Assembly: GCF_040954835.1 (NCBI RefSeq)
Contig: NC_090716.1
Location: 7,300,275-7,364,274, forward strand
From: Lepisosteus oculatus
Lineage: Eukaryota > Chordata > Actinopteri > Semionotiformes > Lepisosteidae
Direction of reading: 5' to 3'
DNA length: 64,000 nucleotides
Of this stretch, positions 12,027-29,500 are shown in pieces. How positions within the stretch are numbered: the stretch's first letter is position 1; each line of letters opens with the position of its first letter. The position numbers and the translations under genes were made by a program. Below the pieces are notes generated by a model. The model did no database searches. It saw only the letters and a program-made list of their open reading frames with translations, and was not told where the DNA came from.

Positions 12027-12910
12027 AGACTGTAGCAGCAGACCCTCTCTGCACTGTTTTTTTCTTTCATGAGCTGCAAAACGATATTTATAAAGCTTTG
12101 ACAATTTGACTGTGTGAGTGGGGGGGTGTCCCTTTGCACAAAGGGGTACGCTAGTTCATATTAAATTATTTCTAGGTCCTAAGCACAGACGTGTTCAGGT
12201 CCTGCAACACCTGCAGTGAAAGTCATTAAAAAGTTTTGTGGATTTTACAAAACAGATGGATATACCTTCTGAAGACTACAGCCCCTGCTACCAGGTGTCC
12301 TCTAATAAAAACTGCAGCATGGAAAAACTTAAAATATAGGGTACCTGCAGGTTTTAGAGTAGTTACAAAACAGCATACTGTATGTACTCTGCTATTTACT
12401 TCTTGCAGTTTCTACTGAACCAGACTTGTGCCCCATGATCACTGAAACTAACTGGGCTTGAAAACCTGCAAAAACACAAATACAGTTTACACTGTACATC
12501 TTAAAGCACAGACAATGTTTTAACAGTTAATCAACATTTCCACAGGATGAGAAAACATTCACACTGAAGATCTCCATCTTTAATGTTAAACACTAGCTTT
12601 TTATACAGTCAGTGCTGTAGCAGAACTGGAGTTTTAAGCAGGAAGTGGCACAGGACCTCGGACCCAATGCATTAATGTACTGCATAATTTTCCAATGCCC
12701 ATTTAGGATATTCAAAATATGCATGTAGGAATAAACTATGACAAATGTTTCTTATTCAGTAATACAAGTAGCCTTAATAGGACAAATCAAACCGATACAT
12801 GGATGATTCATGTTTTGCATGTTAGCAAAAAGATGTACGGCACAATGACATTTTGCACATTTTATATGTTAACTGTTACAGTTCTTTAATTGGTATCTAT
12901 GAAATAAAGA
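12027..12910 (+). other. e2f8: E2F8 3' untranslated region with several polyA signals
   Basis: After the stop at 12024-12026 there are ATTAAA at 12160, AATAAA at 12304-12309 and AATAAA at 12903-12908. The first AATAAA would give a 3' UTR of about 300 nt. The stretch has no further exon signals. Which signal is used cannot be told from the sequence. Confidence 0.5.
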
Positions 12911-13369
12911 TAAAAAATGAATGTATGGGGAAATTTCCTATTAGTGTAATCAGGTGAATTATAATTTCATTAATTTATAGGAAGGATTTTCTTACATTTG
13001 TCAATGATCAAAATTGTTAACCTGGACTGCTTTGGTTGGATTGCAGTTGAATTAATTTGATATGTACACATTTACTAAGAAAATAAAGGGGGATTCTTTC
13101 TGTTTTCAGCATACAACACCTGTATTTCTTTTCACTGATGAAAATTTCTTAACTAAGGACCCTTCAATACAGCCTACAAATCTGACACATGCAGCTGCCT
13201 TCATATTTACACACATGCCCATATTTATCATGAGAACAAATGGCACCCCTAGGGACTTACCAGTTCCCAGCACAAAGCAAAGGATTTGTCAGAAGTTATT
13301 TTGGGAAGACCGCTTAATTTGGATGTCAGCTACTGATACCTCCTATAGCTGTGAATGAAAGATGTCCAG

Positions 13370-13456
13370 TATTTAAGGCTGCCTGGTTTGACATCAACTC
13401 AAACCCACCGATCTAAGCAACAGAGAAGGACTACTGGACCCAGGGATCTCTATTTT
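13370..13456 (+). promoter_or_regulatory. csrp3: Candidate CSRP3 promoter and noncoding exon 1
   Basis: A TATTTAA box at 13370-13376 is followed about 80 bp later by a donor GTAAGT at 13457. The ATG exon 1.1 kb downstream has its acceptor at about 14538-14541 and a 5' UTR stub before the ATG, so an upstream noncoding exon is required. This TATA-plus-donor arrangement is the best candidate I see. Muscle genes often use such a TATA box; no CArG or MEF2 site was convincing. Confidence 0.4.
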
Positions 13457-14550
13457 GTAAGTCTTGGTATTGTTTTACAAAGACTTTCTCATAAAGTATC
13501 ACAGAATGTCACGTCAAAATATTGAATTCCGTGCTATATCATGAGTTATGTTGGATTAACTGGTTGTAAAATACTTTTGTATTGATTTTGGTGTTAGTAA
13601 ATTGTAGTGGCAAAATTCCCGTCTCGTCCAAAATATCATTAGAGTTGTGTTTTTAAACATGTAATTAAACCGTGAAACCATTATGGTAGTCCTGATGAAG
13701 TCCAGCCGAATAGAATAAAAAACCTGCATACCAGTTAATGTTTTAATAAATTCTTGCCAATATCGTTTTATCTCGGGAGTTAACGTTACATATGTTACTA
13801 AACTATTTTTTCCCCTCAAGTCGATTTGTATATTTCGGGAATGAAGCCTCAAACTGCATGAAATCATCTAAATATTTACCTTTAAAGAACCATTGGCATA
13901 AGTTCTTCAGTACGTAACTGTGGTCTTTGTACAGACCCTATTCCTGGACTCTTATCGCGGCATTCCAGACATTCAAATTGCTTAATGTCGCTTAATCAAT
14001 GGAGAGAATAAGTAACTTGCGTGTAGTCTATCAGTCACCCGATACCTTATCGCTCATTTGGGATAAAACTTCACACACATCAAACACTCTTCTGTTCATT
14101 CTTATCACTATATAATAAATTGATCATAACGTTTTAAATAACGGGCTAAATTGATTTATTTTCTAGTTGTGTCTTGACGTGTACAAAAACTTGGCACTAA
14201 TTAATATTTGCCACGCAATATACAATTAATAGTAGATATGTATTACTAAAAGAACTTGGTATACGTTTAAAATACGTTCAATGCTCTGCGAATAAAGATT
14301 CAAAAGCAAAATGCTTTTAAGGCCATGAAAATGTCATAACACGCTAAAACACCTTAATGCTAGAACATTTAGAGTAAGCATGCTTGAAACGAATCCCTTA
14401 TAAAATATTTTTTTAAGTATTAATGGTCTGAAAACGCGGTTCCAATGAGGTATTTAATGATGCGAAGTTGGTAAATACTGTTGTTTCAGGATACAGGTAC
14501 TGTATGTTGTGCGGTTGTGTGATTTTTCTCTTTTCCAGCAGATCGTTTGA

Positions 14551-19120
<4,570 letters not shown>

Positions 19121-19440
19121 ACCAGCAGGGATAACTTGTGAACAAAGCTAAAATCTTCCGAATTTTGTGTTAAAATACATAGTACAAAATGATGAGGCAT
19201 TCATCACATGTAAGAAAAATGCTTTCTATATGACTTGACACAAATAATGTGACATGTAATTACCTTTAGATGTGTATAACCATATCGGATAATATGCTGG
19301 AGTGTGGATTGTACTTATTTAAATATATGACATTAATAAATGTCATCTCATAGCCCAATGACACTAAAAGATGTTAGAGTCAGTTTTTCACTGAAAAGTG
19401 CATGTATTGTTCCTATGAGGCCACTGCACAAATAAATGCT
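19121..19440 (+). other. csrp3: CSRP3 3' untranslated region and polyA signals
   Basis: The stop is at 19118-19120. AATAAA occurs at 19335-19340 and again at 19431-19436, giving a 3' UTR of roughly 230-330 nt. Confidence 0.5.
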
Positions 19441-21775
19441 AGCCGCACTGTTATGCCTTACAGTGGATCTATATGGATCTATAATAATAATAATTTAAGG
19501 TAGTGAAGTATATGACCAGGCACAAATCCCTTAAGTACAGTATCACTGTTGTGCACAGAAAGGATACAGTATGTACTTAATCTGACAGAAATACTTAATC
19601 TGACAGAAAGACTACAGCATATTAATGTATCTTAATACAGAAATGCTTACAGAAATACTGGATAACAATAATGCAATTCACTATTTCTCCAGGCTGGTAT
19701 TTCATTTTATATCTTCAGAACATATCAAACTTAAATATAGATAACCTAAAAAAGATTGATATTATTTCTCAATATCAAGTTATACATTGTCAATTCATAC
19801 AAAAAAGAACCTTAGATTTGCTGATGTATTTTTTTGGCCTTTGATGGTTTGTTTTTAAAAAAATAGATATTTTCATAATGCAAATTCAAAAGAATGGAAA
19901 TATAGACAGACCAGAAGGGAAAAAAAGAGGAGGACATAAGTAAGACAAAATGAGACCGGAAAAAATGTACAATAAGTGTAAGCTTTATAAGGGAATCTTT
20001 ATGGTTAAATTCAGTTTAGTTTGCTTATTACATGAATGAGAGGGATAATAATAACCATAGCTAATTTATATTTATATAACTACTACTATATTAAAAAGTG
20101 GGGGTATTGTGTATGTGCGATACATGGTGTGTATGTGTATGTGTCTCCTTGTATGCATATGTGAGTGTGCACTATAAATTTAGATTGCCAATAAATGGAG
20201 CCCATATTTCTCTGAAATGTCTAGTTTGATTTTTAATAGAGGATGTCATTTTACCCAGTGATATGTGTTCCGTAAAACAATTTAACAACTGTGTAACTAT
20301 AAGTGTGTTTCTAGTTTTCCAGTTCAAAAAGATTAACTTTCTTGGCAATAGTTAAGGCGATGACTATCTTTCCGGGGGTTTGAGTCAGGGGATTAATTAC
20401 TAAGAGACCTCCAAGTAAACAGAAATAAAGACAGAGGAATGTTGTGGCTCATAAGGAGGGACATTCTGTCAGTGACTGCCCTGCCAGAAACCTTGTGTTG
20501 TGGGGCAGGGCTGAGTAACATGGAAGTAGTTCTCTGGAGTGTCTAGTGTACAATGTGAGTACAGTGTATCTGAATTTATTAAACCCTTCTTATATTTCTT
20601 ATGCTGGATAGGAGATGCTCTGTGATTCATCTTATATTGGACAAGTTAATGTTTGAATTTTTAGTCATTCAGAAGATGTTCCCACAGATTTGTGTCCAGA
20701 AGTCAGTGCCGGGACTTTCTTAGGGGCTGGCATTTTGTTGATTTCTTCTATTCACAAAGGTGGCTGTAAATTGTTAAGAATCAATTCAGGATTTAATCAC
20801 CGATTTTAACTGGTGGCATTAAAGATATTGTTCTCTCCCCAATATCGTACTTCTGGACCAACTCCTTAATTGTTACAAAAAATGTTAATTTGAAAGATGT
20901 AGTCAAGATATGCAATACTGTTTTGATTCCAGGTGCAAAAAAAGTGTTTTTTGGTTCAGTTGAAGAGACTATGTGAGATTGGGGTGTACTTACAATGTGT
21001 CAATGTTGACTTTTTTATTGTAATTGTGTTTATTTTCCACCAAGCTGTCAGGGTTCTTGAGATTACAGTGTTCTTAAAACAAATGTAGAATTTAATATAG
21101 CTTTCTTATTCAGGGAGATAATACAGTGCTGCCTGTTTTTTGAATGATCATTAATCAGATTTGCACCACCAACATAAGGAGACTGCTATAATTCAATTAC
21201 ACAGGACAGGAAAATTAAGAAATACATTTGTTTAAATCCCTTAATGAAACAATTATGACAGCTGTGGGAGCAAGCAGAATAATTTTTAAATTGATGCACA
21301 CATGTACAAAAACAATTAATGCATAGAAGTGCGAGGTAATGCATTTTTCATAGACTGAATACACTGGCATTGTGTATAACACACTATATAGAGCAGGATT
21401 CCTATGCATTTCATCACATCCTGTTGTGCTTTAAATTAAATCAAATGCCAATGTCACCTCCTAAAAGACAAGTTGAATGTCTTCACAATATTTTTTTTAC
21501 TAGGAAACTAGGAAATCAAAAGACAATAAAACCAAATTGAGCAATTTATCAAGATAAATAAGTCTAGAAAATTACTAAAAACTAGATTTCCATTACATTT
21601 AACTTTATGGAGATGATAGTTAAACCTCGAGGATCACCTGCATTGATAGAGGATAGTTAACATGGATTTACGAAGGATGGGGTTATTAATTTAACTGCGT
21701 AACAGCAGTAATGTATACAGACAATATACTTTATCAATATAAACTCAAGTAGAAACTGGGGAAATGCATTTAAAA
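19441..21775. other. Intergenic between CSRP3 and ZDHHC13; no gene seen
   Basis: AT-rich DNA with short simple repeats (AAT near 19485, TG-rich near 20100-20170) and a small local duplication of acttaatctgacagaaa near 19577-19608. Bases 20220-21010 have the look of an old, decayed retroelement (continuous T-rich text without exons), but I could not name it. Confidence 0.4.
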
Positions 21776-21779
21776 CCAG

Positions 21780-21965
21780 GAAAAAAGGAAGCACACTTTT
21801 ACACAAAGGGTTGTGGGCATCTGTAGAACACCACCAAATGATGGTGTCAAAGTGGATACCCTGGCTTCCTTCAAGAAGCAGCTGAGAGAAATCTTCAGAT
21901 CACTTACTGTATGAACTACTAGCAACAAAATGAGCTAAATGGACCACATGGTCTCCTCCATTTTT
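21780..21965 (+). repeat. LINE 3'-tail-like repeat
   Basis: This stretch carries tacacaaagggttgtgggca, a middle part with ttcaagaagcagctgagaga, and an end of the type gagctaaatggaccacatgg followed by tctcctcc. That ending recurs at 34040-34085 and 37520-37570 and is the common 3' end of a fish non-LTR retroposon family (CR1/L2-like by memory). No reverse transcriptase frame is left. Confidence 0.5.
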
Positions 21966-22224
21966 ATTATGCATGCAGGATTAATACTGAAGTTAATAGT
22001 TATTTTCTCTCCATTCTACACACTAAATCACTGTAGGGTTCAGAGATAAAGCCTGTGGTTTACCTGTACTGGCTTCTCTGTTGCCTTTATTGATGAGCAC
22101 ATCCCATTTGATCCTAGTAGGAACTTTATCCCTCCCTTTCCTGAATGTTCCAACAAGACTGCAATCAAGGTCCATTTCTTTATTGCAATGCAGTTAATGA
22201 TTTGTCACCTTCTAATTCTTCCAC

Positions 22225-22545
22225 TAGGTTATCCATCCATTCATTTTCTTCCAATTCAGGGTCACGGGGAAGCCCACGTCTGAATAAACCTTGGACGGGA
22301 TGCCAGTCCATCACAGGGCACAAACACAGACATGCGCACACTCACACCAGGGCCAGTTTTCCCAGAAGCCAATTCACCTATCAGTATGTTTCTGGACTGT
22401 GGGAGGAGACCAGAGCACCTGGAGGAAATCCACAATCCACAGGGAGGACATGCAAACTCCACCAAGACCACCTCAGGTCCCGAATTGAACCCAGGACCCC
22501 AGCGCTAAGAGGCAGCAATGTTAACCAATGTTTTACCATTCCGCA
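22225..22545 (+). repeat. Fish-type dispersed retroposon fragment
   Basis: Contains ccatccattcattttcttcc, gggtcacggggaagcc, gatgccagtccatcacaggg, tttctggactgtgggagga, ggacatgcaaactcc and a gaaccagg-type end, in the order seen in a very widespread fish repeat. The open frames on both strands here belong to the repeat. Shorter relics of its 5' end lie at 44505-44545 and 55672-55790. Confidence 0.65.
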
Positions 22546-22929
22546 CTCACCAGGATATAGAAAAACAAAACTTGAAAAATGTGATGTATAATCCATGAAA
22601 TGTTTTAATATTTCAAAATTTTTGTAACTAAAAGAGTAGGTTTCAAAATAGGAGTTCATCTTGCAGATACTATTGCATTTACAAAATTGACATTTCACAG
22701 TATACTATTTAAGGCATGAAACAAGTGCACCCAAGACATAGTTATTTTTTTTCCCGATTGGATTAAAACTAATACCATGTAAGAGCTCAATACAAACCTA
22801 AATGAAAAATATTATTGAGGAATGAAAAAAGTTTTAAACACATACAATTATAGAAATCTGATAGAAGCCCCCGAAATAATAAAAAGATTCTTCACAAAAA
22901 CAAATTTGTTTCTTAACTGCAAAAAACTT

Positions 22930-23538
22930 AATTTATTAACAATGCAATAGTCTTATATATGATATAAAAGTGTTTTCTTTAGCATACAAATAACAAAACC
23001 ATTTAATTTAAAAATATTCAAATTACATGCAAGTTACTCTCTATGACGATCTATAAAATGTGTATACATTGCCTGATCGATACAGATCTTTGTATAAAAA
23101 TGATTCCTGGTCTTCAAACTTCTGTCAAACGTTACAAAGGGAACTTCACAGATTTTTCTAACGGGCTTTCAATATGTGACACAGTCACAGTACATAAAAT
23201 GGTGTTTAGCAGTTATTTTTCAGAATATTCAGCATAAGGCCACATTTTATGTAACAATCCCTGAAAAACAACATCTCTCATCTGTCATTCACACTTACAT
23301 TCCCTACTGTGGTCCACACTGTAATCCTACAGGTCACTGACTAATAGACAAATATCTTTACATCTGGGCAAAATGTTAAATTGGTTGCTTTAAGGTTAAG
23401 TCTGTTGATGCTCTGCAGAAACCTACAAAACCAGTGGTTGTGAATCCCTCCTTCAGTCGCACAATAAAAATGTTGTGGCTTTGCACGAGAATCCACATAT
23501 TAACTACTTTCACTCTCTGAGGATAAGACGTCGCTGTT
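22930..23538 (-). other. zdhhc13: Probable ZDHHC13 3' untranslated region
   Basis: Downstream of the stop on the minus strand, the first clear AATAAA in that direction is the reverse complement of TTTATT at 22932-22937, giving a 3' UTR of about 600 nt. Support is positional only. Confidence 0.35.
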
Positions 23539-26500
23539 TCACACTGTGTGAAATGGACCAGCGACTGGGTGCTCCAAACCAGTGGAGTACTCCTGAGTCC
23601 AGTCTACCACAGTGGGCTTGAACAGGCCACAGCACTTCAGCTGGAAGAAGTTCACCATGTTCTTCACACACCCTTGACTGAAGAGGAGAAAAGAGACGAA
23701 AAGGAGAAAAGTTAAACTGGAGCCGTGATGCATCTGTCACAGACATATTAGGATGTGGGACAGTTTTTACTTTCCCCCTGAACCACATGGTTTTCCTTGG
23801 GTCACATCCACTGACATCACAGCAGATACAGGAAGACCTGATCCTTTTCAACAAAAACACCTGCCTTTTAAGGCTCAACATCTGCTAACAACATTCTATG
23901 CCTGACCCAGGAGGTTAAGGTTATAACCACAAGGTCTAATTTTGCATTATGTAGCTATTTACTTCTGTAATTAAAATTCCCAAACTACCATGCCTCAAAT
24001 CAGGAAAAACATTTCTGTTCTTTTTATACACTTTGTACAGTAGTACAACAGGTAGATGATTGACTCATTGTACTAAGTAGTACAAGAGAAAGATGATTAT
24101 CACTGCCTTACATTTTCTAAATATATGTAATTTGCAGACGTCTCAGTACTTTACTGTTGTATTAAGCTTAGTCATAGCAAGATGTACTATACAGTAGTTA
24201 ACATTTAAATATATACATTATGTAGTATACAAAAATGGGAAGTCTACTTACAGTAAATTATAAGAAAGTTACAGCAGATAAGGAGGCATTTGTCTTTGTG
24301 TTATAGTAATGATGAATACTAATTAAGTAGTCATCTACTGGGGTTGCTTCTGGCAATAAAAATATAAATAAACATTCTCACTTGTATGGGTTTTGTCTCA
24401 GTGAAAAAGACTGCTTGGCTTTCTGCTTCCGACTCAAAAGATTCATCCTCTCTGCTGAAGTCAATCCAAAGAAGGCGATCTATAGGATAGCACATGTTTG
24501 TTCATATCAAAGCACCACAACAGTAATTTAATCGAAAGCAATCTAACACTGCTTGTGGTACTCACTTGATAGAGCTGTGTCAACAGCAGAAGGGATGACC
24601 ATGCAGTATGGAAGAAAGCTATCAAAAAAATGTATAGCACCCATGGAGAGCAGCCAGCCACCTGGGTCAAAACTCCCCACAAACCATGGACCTGATAGCT
24701 GGTTTTGCAATGAGAAGACCAATCTGTAATACATCAGATAACCATTTTTATACTCCCACTTCTACATCACAGTTCTCAGTGATTTCTGTGTCTACTGTAT
24801 TCATATTATAACTCAACACGCCATATACTTTCGACACAGGATCTAATAGTTAAGGCATGAAATTAGAACAGCATCAATAAGGTAGCAATGCAATGCAGCA
24901 GATTATCATGATTATCAATATTTTTGCATCGACCATCTTTTCCAAGATGGTTGACTATGTTTTGTTTGAATATCTACAGTATAATGTAACCAATAGTCAG
25001 TGCTGGGGAAAGTTATCTTTAAAACATAAAAGCTTTGCAATTACAAGTTACTTATACAAAGTATTACATAATTTCAGGGGGATATCTTTTATAATGAAAA
25101 GAGATACAGTGATCTATATACTGTATATATCTGTATGTACTGTATTTAGGTACTACATAAAGTAAGGTATTATTATAAAAGCAATTTCTTCCATCTAGAA
25201 CAAATATGAAAAATAATCCGAACAGAGGAGGTATAAAAGCTCTTAGCTGTATCACAGTGCATGTAGCATTTAGTTTAGCACCATGTTTGCCTGAAAGTGA
25301 TACTACAGCTAAGCTTTATTAGAAGGACTGTTATTAGATCTCTCCGAATACAAACCAGACTACTTACAAACAAGCGTGCCATAAAACATCCATGTCCCAA
25401 CTACGGTCAGAAAAAATACAAACATCACAAAATATCGATGATTTCTAGCACCTGCCAAGACAAAAATATACATAATGTTATTTCACTTATTTGATCTTTT
25501 CAAATTAGTCTGTAATAAAATAGACTGAATTAGCTATTGTTTCCTAGTCCAAAAATGTTGGTTTGGTGTTTTAAGGGAATGAGTGCAGTACTTTCACAGA
25601 ATAAATAAGCAAGTAGTGGGATATATTTATCTCTGTAAATCTTGGTCTTAAAATATTTTTTTTCCGAATGGTTTCAAAAAGGAGCCCCAGTCTCAGACTA
25701 TTACAAAATATGTTTAAAACATTTATGCAAGCTTTCAATTTTTTCCTGATAACTACTTTTCTGCATCAAGATTAATTTTAAGAAACTGATGCAAATAAAT
25801 GCCAGAAAGTTAATGTTACTTTTATAGCACGCAATATATTAGCTATGAAAAATTACATTTCCCAATCAGATCTTAAATAATAGAAAAATAGAAAATAGAT
25901 CTTAAATAAGATGCAAACCTAGCAAAGTGACCTACCTATGCAGCCGTTAATCCATATGGAGTGATGGTCTTGTCTTGCTACACAGGAGTCACACAAAAAA
26001 CAATGTACTGAACGCAACGGTTTTCTCATCTGCACATGAAAAACAAACCAGGAAGCTTTTCAAAATTTCACACTGAACAGTTGCTTCTGTTGTTTGCTTA
26101 ATCCTTTAGGAACAGTAAACGCACAGCAATTACAAGTGTGGGAAGAGAAAAATGAAAAGAGAGTATCTGATAGGACATAATGGCAGTGAAGGTGGCAATA
26201 CTTGAAATTATCCAGGAGGCCCTCTGAGTGTAAGCATTATTAAGGAGAAGGAACTGCATAAAATACCTAATCAAACAGCAAGTGCAAAAGGCACGGTGTC
26301 TGACTACTGCTCAGACTGGGGAACACACCAAAAATGGGACAGGTGGAGAGAGACCAATAGGCCTTGCTCTCATAAAACATTACAAAAAAACATAAGACAA
26401 ACAAGAAGAGCTCAAGAGGAACTTCTAGCCCATCTGATTGGAGATAACTGATCCAAGGATTGGAAAGGATACTTTTTTTCCCTTTTTAGCAAAGCTTCAG

Positions 26501-29500
26501 TTGTTTTATAAACTTGCATTTTCCACAGTAAGACACACCACTTCTTTAAACCTGAAGTTACCCTCCTCATTCTCAAACCAGAGAACAATGGAGTTTGTTC
26601 CAAGTGAGGGGGGGTGGTGGGAGTGAGATCTTAAATTTCACTTACAAGACAGGAGGTGCAAAAGATCCGCACGTCCAGACAGCCTGCTTCTGCCAGCAAT
26701 ACAACATTCTAAAGAAAAGACAACAGAACTCTTTTTTTTTCTTCATTCGGCATTAGAATTTCATATATCTCACTATATTTCCCATAAAATTCTACTTTTA
26801 TTGCAGATTGCCAGTTTCTAAGTTCATATGCATGGTTCTCTATTCTTCTATTGGTTTTATTCACACACAGAAGAAATTCTGCTTCACATAGCAGCAACAT
26901 TTTTTACTTAAAAAAAACTATGGTATATTTGAAAACAAACAAAAAAATACCAATCTGAGCTGAAAACAAAATTAACATTTACAGTAAACATGGCACCTGC
27001 CTTCGTTGTTGCAAAAAAAAGGACATATGGTACCTTTTTCTTGTCCTCTTCTGTAACCTTTATAAATCCTGGATCTGTCTTCCAGCTTCTGATGTAGTAG
27101 TAGAAAAGACCAGTAATGCAGACAGTAAAAGGAAGCTGGAAAATTGCCTCTGACAGATGTGAGGTTTTGCATTAAGGAAATTAAATACAAATAGCTGTAA
27201 ATATAGTGTTCAGTGCCACCATTATCCATTTTCAGTGATGGAACTGCTTGCTTAAAGAATCTTGTGCATTTGTCATCCATGTAGTGAAGCTATTGCATAT
27301 ATATTAGCTGCTACTGCACGTCTCCATCATAAAATGTCCATATCACAAAACAGTATAGCCACATTTTTTAAAGAAAACCTGTTTATGAAAATGTATAATT
27401 CACAATAATCATACATTATTGAATTTAGATTAATCATGAATTTTAATGTACTGTATGTCATTATGCTATTTCATAAAACATTTTAAATTCCACATCGTTA
27501 AGCCTAGTCAGATTGCTCCTTGAAAGTTTACCTAGCCATGCCACTATCATCACCGGGAAAATAATACTTCTATGCCTCAATAAATAAATGTCACATCAGC
27601 ACGAAACCGCAGCTTTTGACATTTACATTGACAGCATATCACCCAGCCTTAGCCATCTTTAATTATGTACTGTAAAGGGATTAATTTACCAAGGAAGTTA
27701 ATTAAAAAGAAGCTTTCATATCTCTTTATCTGCACCCTGTTCCAGTTTGGAAAATTAATTTGCCCAGATAAAAAAAAAAAACAATTCATGCATGAGTGAT
27801 GCTCCACTACAGAGCGAGAGCCATTTCCATAGTAATAAAAACAAAAAAAAGTTTCCATCATTTTCTTACAAATCAAAATGCCGAGAGCCAGAAAGCAGAA
27901 AGACCAGCTGAATATTGTTATCCAAGGACCCTGCTGTGGACAATATATGGTAATGAGTTTCCCTGGGTGAAATTAATTTTAAGCCACTAAATTATATGGT
28001 TAAATAATGCATCACCTTTTTTTCTTTCATTAAAAATATCAGATTTCAATTATTCAGTCTTATATAGCAGAGAGGAGGCTAAATTCAAACTTAACGTGGA
28101 ACAAATCTTGTACCTTTACACACAGCTTGCTTTATCAATACAGTGGTTTATAAAATGATTGGGGATTATAAAAAGACAGAGCTGAATACTACATTCGATG
28201 TCATTAAAATAAGAAGAAACTCAACTTTTCAAATCATCCATTTGAACTGCTGTGTTAGGAAAGGGAGTGAGCCAGTCAAAAGCAAACATTGGTACCTAAT
28301 GACACTGTGGATTAATATGAAAATGAACAGGGCAGGCACTGATTTGTTTTTCAGTAACAACACCCACGCAACCAAAAACAAATTCACAATAGTAGACAAT
28401 GTGGTATTTTGTAAGCAGAAACTGTACTCAGCGGATAGCAAAGCAAGGAATATCTGCTGAAAATAAATCTATGGATTTAATATTTTCATGATTGGCAATA
28501 GAAGGTCACACTATTGTAAAGGCAGCTTCCACTGGTTTCTTGAGTGAGAAAACGCTTGCAAGGATATCGGGCAGAAACCACATGTACCAGGTGACAGCCA
28601 TCCAGAAGAACGAGGCCAAGAGGATGGCCACAGCCATCTTGCCCTGGCTTTCCTGGCCCAGGAATGGCCTGCAACCAAGCAGAGTGAGCGAGCAGTTACT
28701 TCGGAGTGCCCAGTGTTCAATTCGAGTATACTTGTGCTGTAGCTGGGGTCCTCCTCAGCTCTCATTAAGCCATTACCTGGTCTTACCACACAAATCACTA
28801 GAGGTTTCTGCGGCCCAGTCAAGTGAAATAATTTTCCTTCCCTGCAACTAAAAACAGTAGGGCTGACAATTAATTTCCTGAAGACAAAACAGAAGAAACT
28901 GTGATCAGCCAAGGCTGGAAACAATCATCAGACTGGGGTCCTGAACGCAGAGGCTATTTGTATTCAGTCTGGGGCTGCAAATTCTCAAGCAGAAGTTGGC
29001 TACAAATCTTTGCCCGGAAAAATCTTGATTCAAGGCAAATACAGTCACAGATTTAGTCTCAGAATTCGGCATAATACTCCCACCTTGTGGGAGCTCCTTA
29101 GAAACTGCACTGCAACCATGACTACCAGCTACAACCCTGCTGCATCCGTTGCTTCACCCAACTGAGCCACAAATACCTCTAGCACACACCTATTTCACAT
29201 ACATACAGCACACACATATATTATTTCCAAATACTGAAAAAGTACACAATAATTCCAAAAGTACCCTACTTACACCCTGCAAAGCCTGTCTCCAGCTACA
29301 CCTCAAACCTGAGTAGGCTGTACTTCATCAAGCCACTCACAGGAAGAGCACAGCCTAGCAACCTTACCTCTGCATTAGTAATTCTGAGCACCAGATGCTG
29401 AACATACTGTGCGACTTAAAAGCAGATGTCTGCTCACCGTGCAGTCAGATTGATGACGGCACACAGGCAGGCGAAAAGGATTCCTTTAAGAAGCCAAGAC

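Noticed and set aside
22145-22591. 148-codon open frame between CSRP3 and ZDHHC13
   Set aside because: It lies inside a widespread noncoding fish retroposon fragment.
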